The notes: generated by a model from the letters alone, not told the origin. A DNA stretch of 64,000 nucleotides from Lactococcus nasutitermitis (GCF_018403765.1 NZ_BOVQ01000007.1:62001-126000), one strand, 5' to 3'. Positions 1 through 9,261 are shown, counted from the stretch's first letter. Translations and numbers: made by a program.

Positions 1-2588
1 CTTGTGTAGTAAGGTAACTCAGGGTCAATTATCTCTTTTACAGAATAAGCGATAAGTTTACCGTCCTCATCATACTTTGGAAGATAACCAAAGCTGAATG
101 TCCAGTTACCGTCCTCATCTGCCGTGACTTCTTGAGCTTCACCGATTTCAGTATCGCCATTCATCAGTTGAATCTTGATACTGGCTGGACGAAGATTTTC
201 ATGTTCTTCATCTCCTATCCAGATTTTTTCTCCTCTTACTTCAGTAATTTCCAGTTTGTTGAGAAGTGTTACAGTGAAAATCGCACCTTCATCAACATAA
301 TCTACAACACTTCCATTGTCAGCACTGATTGTTGGTACATTATCTTCTACACTAATCGTCCAAGGTCCAGCTACTTTATGACCTGTGATAGGACGAGTTT
401 CTTCCAAACGATAAGTCGCATCAGTTTCAAAGTAAATAGGAGTATCCCAAGCGACTGTGCCATCGGCTTGACTGATTCCAGTAGCGATAAGAGTATTTGA
501 GCTATTATCTATACGTGTCAAAGTAAATTTAGCACCACTATGATGGTCACGTTCGCCATGTTTTATTAAGTTGAAAGTATATTTTTCAGTATTTGTCGCT
601 GTTTTACCTGAAAATTCCTCATCATAATTAGGTAAATCTGTTTCCGAAGTCACAGAGTATTCAAAAGCTTGCCCCTCATTGTTGAAAGCTGGGAAAAGTT
701 TGCCATCAGATACGGAACTTGTCCATGTATCGGCATTCACGCTTCCAGAAAGTTCTTCTGAAACAGACCAATCTGGATTTAGCGTATTTGTTTGACGTGT
801 TACTTTAAGTGTGACAGATTCCGGACGATTTGTTTTGTCAAGGTCTAGCCACTTTTTATTTATTTCAAGAGGAATGCCAGGCGCACGTCCAGAAGGAACT
901 GCAAAACGTGCTGTTTCCTCAGCCTCAGAACCAACATTATTGGTAAAGGTCGTCTCCGCTGGATTTGAAATATGATACCAAGTATCAGGATCAAAATTTT
1001 CGTCTTCTGTGTTGATGTGGACTTGGTAGTGGATTTGTAACTCTTGATTGTGAGCAAGGTTAATATTTGAAACAGTTACAGCTCGACTTGTTGTATCAAA
1101 ATTTTCGTCGTAACTTCCACCTGTTCCTACCAAATTCACTTGGACACTATCAGGTTCAAGGAGGAATTGACCACCAAGCGTTGAAGTAATTTCGCCAGCT
1201 ACAACAGTGTTGATACGTGTTTGCAAAATTTCAACAAGTCGTCGGCTTACTTCGGAAATGTCTCCATCAGGTAGATTGATGAAACCATCTCTATCTGCAT
1301 TGTTTCCATTGATAAGACGTTTAAAATTATCTGTAATTTCGGCACTTGTGAAAGTACGTTCTATCGGTGTTCCAGTTGTTGGATAGGCAGCTTCTGGTTG
1401 GATATTGAGTCCAATACCATAAAGTGTGATTCCAGCTTCTCTTGCTTGGTCAGCTTCATAAGTAGTTGCAGGAAAAGTGCTGTCATATGTTGGATAACTA
1501 CCTAAATTATTATTTGGTCCTTGTCCAATTATATTTCTAGCACGAAGTCCACCATTTGTCGCTTGAGACCAGTCAATTTGACGACTATTAGCATTAAATA
1601 GTCCATAAGTCCCAGTAGTTGCTCGCCCTGATACGACTTGTAGGAAGCCTTGAGAAGTTGTTGAAGTTGTATAAGGAAGACCATTGTGAGTAGTAGTTCC
1701 AGTAACTTCACCGACATCAATGATACTATTGTTATTTCCATCAGTGTAGTCAGTAATTGCGTTAGAGAAAGTTGGAATGCCATCTGTTAAGACAATCATA
1801 ATCTTTTCACTATCACGACCACTGTTTGCAAGCATTTCACGTGCTTTTCGTATCCCTGCTTGTGTAAATGTGTAATCAGCATTTATCGCGGATTGATTTG
1901 CCAGATTATTTAAAGCAGTTTTAGCGCTGTTTTTATCTTGTAGAGGGATATTATAAAGGGGATTATCAAAAAGATTACTACCAAAACCAACGTGACCAAC
2001 ATGAATATCATCAGGATTACCGGTATAATTATCAAGCTCATCAGCAAAGCTATGAATTGCTTTCTGCCAGTATTCCATACGGTTATAGCTTCGCATAGAG
2101 TATGAAAAGTCGGAAACTATCACTATGTCAAGAGGTTTAGCTAATTCTTGTTGATAACCCTTCACATGAGTAAATACATCATACAAACCGGGTGTTGAGG
2201 TCTGTTTGGCAAACTGTGTGATGTCAAACTCTGGATGTTCAGCTGTGCCATGTTGTATCCATGTATAATCAAGAGGATTTGCTTGTCCAATAGCTGGAAA
2301 ATTGTCAGCTAGAACGTTGTCTATTGTAGGACGGAAAGTATTTTCTCCTCGAACTTCGTTTCCTGTATAATTTAACACATCGACTTGGTTTTCAACTGTC
2401 CAGTTGGTATCTGTCGGTGGTCGTCCTCGATTTCCATTAGAATCTTGATAGGTTGGTTCGATAGTAGAGCGTTGTCCGCCGGCTGTTTTGATAGATCCAA
2501 AACCGCTAAGCAATGGTAACAGGAGCGTGCCGACTGCAAAAAGTTGGAGAGATTTTCTCAGCTTTTTCTTGTTCATAAATTTTTCCAT
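1..2588 (-). CDS. VWA and Cna_B surface adhesin, C-terminus outside window (partial)
   Basis: A reading frame of about 862 codons is open from the ATG at 2588 to the window edge. It begins with a signal peptide (basic MEKFMNKKKLRK, then a hydrophobic stretch to about residue 30). A von Willebrand A domain starts near residue 150, with the MIDAS motif DFSYS (DxSxS) near 157 and a later VLTDG. After it come Cna_B/SpaA-like beta-sandwich domains, recognisable by 'INKKWLD', 'GAKFTLT' and 'EKIWIGDEE'. This is the architecture of pilus-tip or collagen-binding-type adhesins of Gram-positive bacteria; an LPXTG anchor would be expected in the missing part. AAAGG lies just before the first ATG; a second ATG at 2576 is the alternative start. 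Ligand unknown. Confidence 0.8.
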   Translation of the reverse strand, partial: MEKFMNKKKLRKSLQLFAVGTLLLPLLSGFGSIKTAGGQRSTIEPTYQDSNGNRGRPPTDTNWTVENQVDVLNYTGNEVRGENTFRPTIDNVLADNFPAIGQANPLDYTWIQHGTAEHPEFDITQFAKQTSTPGLYDVFTHVKGYQQELAKPLDIVIVSDFSYSMRSYNRMEYWQKAIHSFADELDNYTGNPDDIHVGHVGFGSNLFDNPLYNIPLQDKNSAKTALNNLANQSAINADYTFTQAGIRKAREMLANSGRDSEKIMIVLTDGIPTFSNAITDYTDGNNNSIIDVGEVTGTTTHNGLPYTTSTTSQGFLQVVSGRATTGTYGLFNANSRQIDWSQATNGGLRARNIIGQGPNNNLGSYPTYDSTFPATTYEADQAREAGITLYGIGLNIQPEAAYPTTGTPIERTFTSAEITDNFKRLINGNNADRDGFINLPDGDISEVSRRLVEILQTRINTVVAGEITSTLGGQFLLEPDSVQVNLVGTGGSYDENFDTTSRAVTVSNINLAHNQELQIHYQVHINTEDENFDPDTWYHISNPAETTFTNNVGSEAEETARFAVPSGRAPGIPLEINKKWLDLDKTNRPESVTLKVTRQTNTLNPDWSVSEELSGSVNADTWTSSVSDGKLFPAFNNEGQAFEYSVTSETDLPNYDEEFSGKTATNTEKYTFNLIKHGERDHHSGAKFTLTRIDNSSNTLIATGISQADGTVAWDTPIYFETDATYRLEETRPITGHKVAGPWTISVEDNVPTISADNGSVVDYVDEGAIFTVTLLNKLEITEVRGEKIWIGDEEHENLRPASIKIQLMNGDTEIGEAQEVTADEDGNWTFSFGYLPKYDEDGKLIAYSVKEIIDPELPYYT

Positions 2589-2649
2589 CTGCCTTTCTGT
2601 GAGATTGAATGAAAATATGTTTAAATCATAATAATTGATACTTATTTTG

Positions 2650-2655
2650 ATTATA
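2650..2655 (-). promoter_or_regulatory. possible -10 box of the adhesin gene
   Basis: On the minus strand TATAAT lies about 60 bases upstream of the adhesin start, in a very AT-rich stretch. The -35 is weak, so this is only a candidate. Confidence 0.3.
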
Positions 2656-2737
2656 AATATATTTTAAACCTTATTTAACACTTATAATTATCTCACAGTT
2701 TTTATTTTTTTCTTAATGAAATGGCAAATGGATTAGA

Positions 2738-2769
2738 AAAAAAGAATGAATTTATCATTCATTCTTTTT
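2738..2769 (-). terminator. Rho-independent terminator of the rpoY-rnjA operon
   Basis: GAATGAA and TTCATTC arms close a short loop directly after the rnjA stop codon. On the minus strand they are followed by a run of T. Confidence 0.75.
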
Positions 2770-2775
2770 AATTAT

Positions 2776-4458
2776 TTATTTATCAGGTGTCATTACCATT
2801 GGTACGACGAGGGGTTCACGTTCAGTTTGTTTATAAAGGAAAGGACTGAGAGCTTCACGCATTGCACGGGCAATCGTTGCTTCATTTGCATTTTCTTGAT
2901 TGAGCGCTTCGCGGATAGCGTTGAATAGAACACGCTGACCTGAGCGGATAAGGTCGCCCGACTCACGCATATAAATGAACCCACGGCTGAGTAAATCAGG
3001 TCCTGCGATAATCATCTTTGTGTTAAAGTCAACTGTGGCAACGGCAAGGACAATACCATCTTCGGCAAGCTCATGGCGGTCATGCAAGACAGCATTTCCA
3101 ACATCACCAATTCCTGAACCGTCAACATAAGTATCTTCGGCGGAGAAGTGGTCGGCTTTACGGGCAGAGTCAGCAGTTAATGCGAGAACATCACCGTTTT
3201 CCATGATAAAGCAATTTTCTTTTGGAACGCCAGTATCTTGGGCAAGTCCAGCGTGAATTTTGAGCATTCGATATTCACCGTGACAAGGCATGAAGTATTT
3301 TGGCTTGATGAGGCGAAGCATGAGTTTTTGCTCTTGTTGTCCACCGTGTCCAGAAGTGTGAATATTGTTCATTTTTCCGTAGATGACTTCTGCACCAGCT
3401 TCTTCGATGCGGTTTATCAGTTGATTGACACCGTAAGTGTTTCCCGGAATGGCATTTGAACTGAAAACAACTGTGTCGCCCATTTGTAGAGTGATGTGAC
3501 GGTGCATACCGTTGGCAATACGACTGAGCGCTGCCATTGGTTCGCCCTGAGAACCCGTACACATGATGACAAGTTCGCTTGAGCTGTATTGATTGACTTC
3601 GTTCGGCTCGATAAATGTTCCTTGAGGTGCTTTGATATAACCAAGTTCAAGACCGTTGGCAATCGCTTTTTCCATAGAACGTCCAAATACGGCAACTTTA
3701 CGTCCAGTTTTTACAGCGCCATCAACAGCTTGTTGAAGACGATAAACATTGGAAGCAAATGAAGCAAAGATGATACGTCCTTCGATACGCTCAAAGATTT
3801 TCATGATATTGGCACCGACAACTTTTTCAGAATTTGAAAAGATTGGGATTTCGGCGTTGGTTGAGTCACTCATGAGAAGGAGCACACCTTCAGAACCGAG
3901 ACGAGCCATTGTGTGTAAATCCGCGGGAGTACCGATAGGTGTGAAGTCAAACTTGAAGTCACCTGTTTCAACAATTTTTCCTTGAGGTGTGTCAATGACG
4001 ACAGCGATTGGATCTGGAATAGAGTGAGTGGTTTGGAAGAAACTGAGTTTCAGATTTTTGAAACTGACTTCACTATTGGCATGGATTTCGTAGAGTTTTG
4101 CATCGCGCAAAAGTCCGTGTTCTTCGAGTTTTCCACGGATAAGAGCGAGGCTGAATGGTCCTGCGTAAATTGGGATATTGGCTTCTTTGAGAAGAAATGG
4201 AATACCGCCAATGTGGTCTTCGTGGCCGTGAGTGATGAAAAGTCCTTTGATACGGTCTTGATTTTCAACAAGGTAGCTGTAATCTGGAATGACGTAATCA
4301 ACGCCTAAAAGGTCATCTTCGGGGAACATGACACCGGCATCAATGACGACAATCTCGTCTTGATATTCGACGGCGTAACAGTTTTTCCCGATTTCTCCGA
4401 GTCCGCCGACTGCATAAACGGCAACTTCCTCGGGTTTTATATTAAGTGGTTTTGACAT
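2776..4458 (-). CDS. rnjA: ribonuclease J1
   Basis: 560-residue RNase J, a metallo-beta-lactamase/beta-CASP ribonuclease with 5'-to-3' exonuclease and endonuclease activity in mRNA decay and RNA maturation. The zinc-binding motif HGHEDH is at residues 77-82, preceded by GGLGEIGKN. Later motifs '[10 protein letters not shown]', '[14 protein letters not shown]', 'HTSGHGGQ' and 'PCHGEYRM' match RNase J1 rather than the catalytically poor J2. Length is normal. It is the last gene of a minus-strand cluster with rpoY and a TMEM175 gene; the rpoY-rnjA pairing is conserved in Firmicutes. Confidence 0.95.
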   Translation of the reverse strand: MSKPLNIKPEEVAVYAVGGLGEIGKNCYAVEYQDEIVVIDAGVMFPEDDLLGVDYVIPDYSYLVENQDRIKGLFITHGHEDHIGGIPFLLKEANIPIYAGPFSLALIRGKLEEHGLLRDAKLYEIHANSEVSFKNLKLSFFQTTHSIPDPIAVVIDTPQGKIVETGDFKFDFTPIGTPADLHTMARLGSEGVLLLMSDSTNAEIPIFSNSEKVVGANIMKIFERIEGRIIFASFASNVYRLQQAVDGAVKTGRKVAVFGRSMEKAIANGLELGYIKAPQGTFIEPNEVNQYSSSELVIMCTGSQGEPMAALSRIANGMHRHITLQMGDTVVFSSNAIPGNTYGVNQLINRIEEAGAEVIYGKMNNIHTSGHGGQQEQKLMLRLIKPKYFMPCHGEYRMLKIHAGLAQDTGVPKENCFIMENGDVLALTADSARKADHFSAEDTYVDGSGIGDVGNAVLHDRHELAEDGIVLAVATVDFNTKMIIAGPDLLSRGFIYMRESGDLIRSGQRVLFNAIREALNQENANEATIARAMREALSPFLYKQTEREPLVVPMVMTPDK

Positions 4459-4519
4459 TTTGTCCTTTCTTGTGAGTAAAGTGTGTATGATTTTTTATTT
4501 TATTATCAAATTTAATAGT

Positions 4520-5092
4520 TTAGAGACTGATATTGTTCTTTTTGCGTGTAAAGGTCACGAAGAACACCCAAAACACAGTCGCGAGGAGAATACTAAAGCT
4601 CGTGGAGGCTGGGATGAAATATGCAAGTATGATGAGAATAATGCACAAAACCATCATGGTTGTGCGGACATGATTGATATGAGAAGCATAAGCATCGTGT
4701 TCTACATCTGAACGCTTGGATACGAAGTTGCCTAAAGTGTAAAGTCCAATAGTAATCAGTAAATAATTGCCTGAGTAAAAAAGGGCAGCTTCTTTTGAAT
4801 TTGGAAAAGTACCGTGAAAACCTGTTGTGAAGGGGAGAAGTGTGATAGGTAGGAGAGTGAGATTATTTACCCAAAGAATGGTTGAATCTACTCGCCTGAG
4901 TGCATTAATCTCGTGATGGTGGCTAATCCAAAAACTTGTAACAAGTACAAAACTTGTAAAATAAGCAAAGAGCATCGCATAAAAACTTGTGCTAAGTTTT
5001 CCGTCTGTAGGAATCTTAAAGTTGAATACCATGAGGGTAATCACTATTGAAAAAATACCGTCTGAGAGACTTTCAATGCGGTTTTTGCTCAT
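4520..5092 (-). CDS. TMEM175-family (DUF1211) membrane protein, putative K+ channel
   Basis: 190 residues with about six hydrophobic segments. The N-terminus 'RIESLSDGIFSIVITLMVF' carries the SDG signature of the DUF1211/TMEM175 family, whose members include potassium channels. It starts three bases after the rpoY stop codon with no ribosome-binding site of its own, so translation is probably coupled to rpoY. Its position between rpoY and rnjA interrupts a pair that is usually adjacent. The family assignment is good; transport activity is inferred from the family. Confidence 0.75.
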   Translation of the reverse strand: MSKNRIESLSDGIFSIVITLMVFNFKIPTDGKLSTSFYAMLFAYFTSFVLVTSFWISHHHEINALRRVDSTILWVNNLTLLPITLLPFTTGFHGTFPNSKEAALFYSGNYLLITIGLYTLGNFVSKRSDVEHDAYASHINHVRTTMMVLCIILIILAYFIPASTSFSILLATVFWVFFVTFTRKKNNISL

Positions 5093-5095
5093 ATA

Positions 5096-5326
5096 TTAAA
5101 ATGTTGTGATTGTAACGTCAGTATTTTCGCGTTCGTATTCGAGTGCTTCGTCGCTGAGGGCGTCGATAAATTCAACGATATAATCTGTGTTTTTTGCAAT
5201 GACTTCGCGTCCTGCGATGATGCCTTCTTTTTCATCTTTGACGTCAAGGTCGAGATAGAGGATTTGTGTTGTTTCACGGCGTGGTGAACGTGTTTTGTCT
5301 GCTTGATAGAATACTTTAAAAATCAT
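5096..5326 (-). CDS. rpoY: RNA polymerase epsilon subunit RpoY (DUF1447/YkzG)
   Basis: A 76-residue protein starting MIFKVFYQ, the N-terminus of the small epsilon subunit that associates with RNA polymerase in Firmicutes. Typical features are 'PRRETTQILYLD' and the C-terminal 'DEALEYERE'. An in-frame extension upstream exists, but homologues begin at MIFKVFYQ. No good Shine-Dalgarno sequence precedes this ATG. AAAGGA lies about 30 bases upstream, separated from the start by the hairpin-forming CGAGCAGCGCTCG. It is the promoter-proximal gene of the cluster leading to rnjA. Confidence 0.85.
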   Translation of the reverse strand: MIFKVFYQADKTRSPRRETTQILYLDLDVKDEKEGIIAGREVIAKNTDYIVEFIDALSDEALEYERENTDVTITTF

Positions 5327-5388
5327 TTTATATTTTATTACGAGCGCTGCTCGCAATCCTTTCATTTTACAATGGTTCTTGTTTGCTT

Positions 5389-5412
5389 GTAATTGCAATT
5401 ACTTTTATTTTA
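5389..5412 (-). promoter_or_regulatory. rpoY promoter -10 with 14-bp palindrome at the start site
   Basis: On the minus strand an extended -10 (TGC then TAAAAT, plus-strand 5407-5412) precedes a perfect palindrome GTAATTGCAATTAC at 5389-5402. The expected transcription start falls inside the palindrome, which suggests an operator or a 5'-terminal hairpin. Confidence 0.4.
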
Positions 5413-5535
5413 GCATATTTGAGGTAGAATGAAAAGCGCAGGTGACTGTTTTTGATAAATTATTGAAATGAAAACGTTCTGAAAATGGGCGAGGGTGGAA
5501 GTTGTGTCTGAAGCGTGGTAAAATAGAACTAGAAA

Positions 5536-5559
5536 TTTTTTGACATTTTCGTCAAAAAA
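5536..5559. repeat. short palindromic repeat (TTGAC/GTCAA family)
   Basis: TTTTTTGAC, six bases, GTCAAAAAAA. A degenerate copy of the dispersed palindrome, upstream of tsaB. Confidence 0.6.
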
Positions 5560-5571
5560 ATAATTACTGTA

Positions 5572-5577
5572 TATAAT
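5572..5577 (+). promoter_or_regulatory. tsaB -10 box with very short leader
   Basis: TATAAT lies 10 bases before the tsaB ATG, so the transcript leader should be only about 3-5 bases. The apparent Shine-Dalgarno AGGAAAA lies mostly upstream of the predicted start of transcription. Confidence 0.45.
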
Positions 5578-5587
5578 AGGAAAAAAG

Positions 5588-6313
5588 ATGAATATATTAG
5601 CTTTTGATAGTTCGTCAAAAAGTTTGTCTGTGGCTCTGGTGGCTGACGGTGTGCTTCTTGGCGAAGTGAATTTGAATGTGAAGAAAAATCATAGCACGAC
5701 ATTGATGACGACGGTGGACTTTTTGCTGGCGCAGGCAGGATTTGATGCTGCTGACTTGGATAGAATTGCTGTGGCGCAAGGACCGGGTTCATATACAGGC
5801 TTGCGATTGGCAGCGACTGTTGGGAAAACTTTGGCTTATTCTTTGGATAAGGAAATCGTTGGTGTGTCTAGTTTGCTGGCGATTGCTGCGCGGATAAAAA
5901 GTCCAAAAAGTTTGGTTGTCCCAGTGATGGATGCACGCCGTGGCAATGCTTATGCAGCAGTTTATGAAAATGGCAAAGTTGTTGTTGCTGACCAACATTG
6001 TGTGTTCAGCGAGTTTTTGACAGACTTGTCAGAAAAAGTAAACTTATTTGACCAAGTGATTTTTACTGGTGAGACAGAAAATTTTGTGGCGGACATTGAA
6101 GCTGCAGGCTTTGATAGCTCACAAATCCTGTCAGACAGTTTGACAAAATTGCCATCAGCTTATGAAATCGCAAAAATTGCGGAAAATCTGTCGCCCGTGT
6201 CTGTACATGGATTTGCGCCACATTACCTGAAAAAAGTCGAAGCGGAAGAGAAATGGTTGGAGAATCATGAAGAAAGTACTAACGATACTGAAAACTACGT
6301 TCAAAGGATTTAG
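5588..6313 (+). CDS. tsaB: tRNA t6A biosynthesis protein TsaB
   Basis: 241 residues, ASKHA-fold partner of TsaD in the complex that transfers threonylcarbamoyl to A37 of ANN-decoding tRNAs. The N-terminus MNILAFDSS and the motif GPGSYTGLRLA near residues 62-72 are diagnostic. It is the first gene of the operon tsaB-rimI-GNAT-tsaD and overlaps the next gene by 47 bases. Codons near residues 143-150 (FLTDLSEK) read through a degenerate copy of the dispersed palindrome. Confidence 0.95.
   Translation: MNILAFDSSSKSLSVALVADGVLLGEVNLNVKKNHSTTLMTTVDFLLAQAGFDAADLDRIAVAQGPGSYTGLRLAATVGKTLAYSLDKEIVGVSSLLAIAARIKSPKSLVVPVMDARRGNAYAAVYENGKVVVADQHCVFSEFLTDLSEKVNLFDQVIFTGETENFVADIEAAGFDSSQILSDSLTKLPSAYEIAKIAENLSPVSVHGFAPHYLKKVEAEEKWLENHEESTNDTENYVQRI
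6014..6037. repeat. degenerate palindromic repeat inside tsaB
   Basis: TTTTTGACAG, AC, TTGTCAGAAAAA. It is translated in frame as FLTDLSEK. Confidence 0.45.
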
Positions 6314-6827
6314 CCCGCGGCGTTACTTGGATATGGACGATATCGTGCTGGAGTCAGAACGTAATGGAGTGCATTATCGACTGGCGGAACGTACTGATAT
6401 TGTTGATTTTTTGGCGATTGAGCGTGATGTTTACGAGGGAGATTTGCCTTGGACTTTTTCTCATTTTGAGCATGAAATTGTGCAAAATGATTTGGCATTT
6501 TTCGTTGTAGCTGAGACTGAGGGGAAAGTTGTAGGATTTATTGGTGCGCGCGTGATTAACCACGGACAAAATATCCATATTACCAATCTCGCCGTGCGTC
6601 AAGCTTTTCAAAAACGTGGCATTGCTTCGACGCTGATTCAGCAGATTATCCAGTTGATGACGGCACTCGGAAAAGGTGAAATGACACTAGAAGTGCGCCG
6701 CGACAATACGCAGGCGCAGGCGATTTACCGTCGCAATGGTTTTGCCACTGAGCAACTTTTGCCAGCTTACTACGATGACGGCGGAGATGCGATTTTGATG
6801 GTAAAGAAGCTGAAAAATGAAGATTAA
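6267..6827 (+). CDS. rimI: ribosomal-protein-alanine N-acetyltransferase RimI-like
   Basis: 186-residue GNAT acetyltransferase. The acetyl-CoA-binding motif A appears as 'QAFQKRGIASTLIQQ', followed by 'LEVRRDNTQAQAIYRRNGF', typical of RimI, which acetylates the N-terminal alanine of ribosomal protein S18. GGAG precedes the ATG. Its location between tsaB and tsaD agrees with the common tsaB-rimI-tsaD order. The substrate is inferred from family and position. Confidence 0.85.
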   Translation: MKKVLTILKTTFKGFSPRRYLDMDDIVLESERNGVHYRLAERTDIVDFLAIERDVYEGDLPWTFSHFEHEIVQNDLAFFVVAETEGKVVGFIGARVINHGQNIHITNLAVRQAFQKRGIASTLIQQIIQLMTALGKGEMTLEVRRDNTQAQAIYRRNGFATEQLLPAYYDDGGDAILMVKKLKNED

Positions 6828-7263
6828 ACGTTTTGACAGAACTGTCAAAAATTTATCAGAGCTGACAGACGACATTTTTGATATTTTGGTCAATGTTTAT
6901 GGCAAATCTCCTTGGTCAAAAACCTATATTTCCGAGGATTTGCAGTTGCATTGGAGCCGTTATTTTCTGGCAATGACTGACGAAAATCAGCCTATTGGAT
7001 TTCTCGCAGTATCAGAAATGATGGACGAGATGGAAATCACAAATCTCGCAGTGTGCAAAGATTTCCAGCGCCAAGGAATTTCAACTGCCCTGTTCAACCA
7101 ACTCTCGTTTTTTTCAGGCAATGTATTTCTGGAAGTCCGCGCGCAAAATTTTCCAGCGCAAGAACTGTACAAAAAACAAGGATTTACAGCCTATCACATC
7201 CGAAAAAATTATTACACAGAACCAGCTGATGATGCGATTTTGATGAGAAAAATACAAAATTAA
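6817..7263 (+). CDS. GNAT-family acetyltransferase (second in tsaB-tsaD operon)
   Basis: 148-residue GNAT protein with 'CKDFQRQGISTALFNQL' as acetyl-CoA motif and 'EVRAQNFPAQELYKKQGF'. It overlaps the preceding GNAT gene by 11 bases and is clearly its relative; the pair may be an old tandem duplication. From memory L. lactis has the same two-GNAT arrangement (ydiC, ydiD). Residues 5-11 (RFDRTVK) are encoded by a perfect copy of the dispersed palindrome. Substrate unknown. Confidence 0.8.
   Translation: MKIKRFDRTVKNLSELTDDIFDILVNVYGKSPWSKTYISEDLQLHWSRYFLAMTDENQPIGFLAVSEMMDEMEITNLAVCKDFQRQGISTALFNQLSFFSGNVFLEVRAQNFPAQELYKKQGFTAYHIRKNYYTEPADDAILMRKIQN
6831..6850. repeat. palindromic repeat inside GNAT gene
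   Basis: TTTTGACAG, AA, CTGTCAAAA: perfect 9-base arms, translated as FDRTVK near the N-terminus. Confidence 0.75.
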
Positions 7264-7271
7264 CAATAAAA

Positions 7272-7303
7272 ATATTTTTGACAGAACTGTCAAAAAAATA
7301 TTT
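7272..7303. repeat. palindromic repeat upstream of tsaD
   Basis: ATATTTTTGACAG, AA, CTGTCAAAAAAATAT, intergenic between the GNAT gene and tsaD. Confidence 0.8.
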
Positions 7304-7326
7304 CAAGAAAAAAGAAAAGAAAAATC

Positions 7327-8355
7327 ATGAAAGACACATATATCTTAGCATTTGAAAGCTCTTGTGATGAAACATCTGTCGCCGTCCTAAAAAATGATAC
7401 AGAGCTTTTGAGCAATGTTATTGCCAGCCAAATCAATAGTCACAAACGTTTCGGCGGCGTTGTTCCCGAAGTTGCCAGCCGACATCACGTTGAACAAATT
7501 ACTGCTTGTATTGACGAAGCTCTTGAGCAAGCAAAAATAAGTGCAAAAGACCTGACAGCCGTTGCAGTGACTGAAGGTCCAGGACTTGTCGGCGCACTTC
7601 TCATTGGCATCATGGCAGCCAAAACTTTTGCATGGGCAAATCATCTTCCACTCATTCCAGTTAATCACATGGCAGGACACATGATGGCAGGCGCACTTGT
7701 TGATAAGATTGAATACCCAGCAATGGCGCTCCTCGTCAGCGGTGGGCACACCGAACTCGTCTATGTCGAAAAAGAAGGCAGTTACGAAAAAGTCGGCGAA
7801 ACACGTGATGATGCGGCAGGCGAAGCTTATGACAAAGTCGGGCGCGTGATGGGCTTGACTTATCCAAGTGGCAAAGCTATTGATGAGCTGGCGCATAAAG
7901 GAAATGACACCTACCATTTTCCGCGGGCAATGATGACAACAAATGAAATAGAATTTTCATTTAGCGGACTAAAATCAGCTTTCATCAATCTTGTTCACAA
8001 TGCCGAGCAAAAAGGCGAAAATCCCGTGCAAGATGACCTAGAAAATCTCGCAGCTTCTTTCCAAGCCGCAGTACTTGACGTTTTGATTGCAAAAACAAAA
8101 CTTGCCTTAGAAAAATATCCAGTCAAAACACTCATCGTTGGTGGCGGAGTTTCAGCCAATCAAGGATTACGCGAACGACTGACCACAGAGATCACAGATA
8201 CAAAAGTTATCATTCCACCGCTTCGTCTTTGTGGAGACAATGCAGGCATGATAGCAGCAGCAGCTTATATTGAATGGCAAAAACAACATTTTGCAGGACT
8301 AGATTTGAATGCAAAACCAAGCCTAGCTTTTGAAATAATCGAGGAAAAATCATGA
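7327..8355 (+). CDS. tsaD: tRNA N6-adenosine threonylcarbamoyltransferase TsaD
   Basis: 342 residues, the catalytic subunit of t6A synthesis (formerly Gcp). '[14 protein letters not shown]' opens the ASKHA fold. The metal-binding HMAGH has histidines near residues 114 and 118, and '[11 protein letters not shown]' and 'CGDNAGMIA' follow. Length is standard. It overlaps the next gene by four bases (ATGA), implying co-translation. The 63-base gap before it holds a copy of the dispersed palindrome. Confidence 0.97.
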   Translation: MKDTYILAFESSCDETSVAVLKNDTELLSNVIASQINSHKRFGGVVPEVASRHHVEQITACIDEALEQAKISAKDLTAVAVTEGPGLVGALLIGIMAAKTFAWANHLPLIPVNHMAGHMMAGALVDKIEYPAMALLVSGGHTELVYVEKEGSYEKVGETRDDAAGEAYDKVGRVMGLTYPSGKAIDELAHKGNDTYHFPRAMMTTNEIEFSFSGLKSAFINLVHNAEQKGENPVQDDLENLAASFQAAVLDVLIAKTKLALEKYPVKTLIVGGGVSANQGLRERLTTEITDTKVIIPPLRLCGDNAGMIAAAAYIEWQKQHFAGLDLNAKPSLAFEIIEEKS

Positions 8356-8552
8356 AAATAACTTGTAAAACCCTAAATGGTATCACATTTACCGAAGAAT
8401 TTGAAGATATCAATGACTTCATCAACGCACAGCTTGCAGACCAAGCCGCTATCGACGACAATCACAAAGTCATCTCCCTAGAAATTAACGGAGAAAATAT
8501 AGATTTCCAAGGCAATGTTGGCGAACTCTACTATAAATTAACAGCAAAATAA
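8352..8552 (+). CDS. small DUF4649-like protein
   Basis: 66 residues, acidic, with no membrane segment. The C-terminal '[19 protein letters not shown]' resembles short lactic-acid-bacterial proteins assigned to DUF4649, which often follow tsaD. It is translationally coupled to tsaD by an ATGA overlap and followed by a terminator, so it is the last gene of the t6A operon. Function unknown. Confidence 0.7.
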   Translation: MKITCKTLNGITFTEEFEDINDFINAQLADQAAIDDNHKVISLEINGENIDFQGNVGELYYKLTAK

Positions 8553-8553
8553 A

Positions 8554-8584
8554 ACTGTACACACACTGTGTACAGTTTTTTCTA
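8554..8584 (+). terminator. terminator of the tsaB-tsaD operon
   Basis: ACTGTACACA and TGTGTACAGT arms with a 3-base loop, followed by T6. Confidence 0.9.
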
Positions 8585-8690
8585 ATTTCACACACATTTT
8601 CTAAATTATTTTTAAGCGTATTCTTAGAAAAAGACATAGTAAAATGATAAGATGAGGAAATAAGTGTTCAAATAGAAAGCGGTAAAAAAT

Positions 8691-9173
8691 ATGACCCAAG
8701 AAATTAAAATCAATGGTGAAAAAGTAGCAACAATTAATCCAGTAACACAAGGCAAAGCACCAGATTTCACACTTCCAGACCTTTCAGGAAGCAGCGTGAC
8801 ACTCTCAAAACTGACGAAACCAGTACTTCTCAGTATTTTTCCAGATATCAATACTTCCACTTGCTCCTTGCAAACCAAGCATTTCAACCTCGAAGCCAGT
8901 GAGCATCAAGACATTGATTTTTTAAGTATTTCAAACAATACAGCAGATGAACAGCGCAACTGGTGCGCAGCAGAAGATATAGACATGACAATTCTTTCTG
9001 ATAATGGCGATTTTGCCAAAGCTTATGGTCTCCTGATAAACGAAGGACCACTCACAGGACGCTTAGCCAGATCTGTCTTTGTCATCAAAAACGGCGAGAT
9101 TATCTACAGCGAAATAGTCAATGAAATCACAGCCGAACCCAATTATAGCAAAGCTTTAGCAGCCATCAAATAA
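8691..9173 (+). CDS. tpx: thiol peroxidase (Tpx), atypical 2-Cys peroxiredoxin
   Basis: 160 residues. Reduces hydroperoxides with thioredoxin as electron donor, in the cytoplasm. The peroxidatic cysteine is C58 in 'DINTSTCSLQT' and the resolving cysteine C92 in 'NWCAAED', the expected spacing for Tpx. 'GKAPDFTLPDLSG' is the peroxiredoxin N-terminal motif. It stands alone between two terminated or promoter-bounded units. Confidence 0.93.
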   Translation: MTQEIKINGEKVATINPVTQGKAPDFTLPDLSGSSVTLSKLTKPVLLSIFPDINTSTCSLQTKHFNLEASEHQDIDFLSISNNTADEQRNWCAAEDIDMTILSDNGDFAKAYGLLINEGPLTGRLARSVFVIKNGEIIYSEIVNEITAEPNYSKALAAIK

Positions 9174-9223
9174 AATCATATTTTTGACAAGCAAAAATAG
9201 AGCTCGAAAAGTTTCATAAAATT

Positions 9224-9232
9224 TGGTATAAT
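9224..9232 (+). promoter_or_regulatory. pepN extended -10 promoter
   Basis: TGGTATAAT (extended -10) lies 29 bases before the pepN ATG; AGGAG precedes the start codon. No good -35 at standard spacing. Confidence 0.55.
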
Positions 9233-9261
9233 AAGAACAAATTCATAATTTAGGAGAAGAC

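Noticed and set aside
1-2588. Short open frames on the plus strand and in other frames at 132-500 and 860-1783
   Set aside because: They are antisense or out of frame to a continuous 862-codon adhesin frame with clear domains; no ribosome-binding sites.
3238-4308. Several 70-110-codon frames antisense to rnjA
   Set aside because: Shadows of a conserved gene with no initiation signals or recognisable products.
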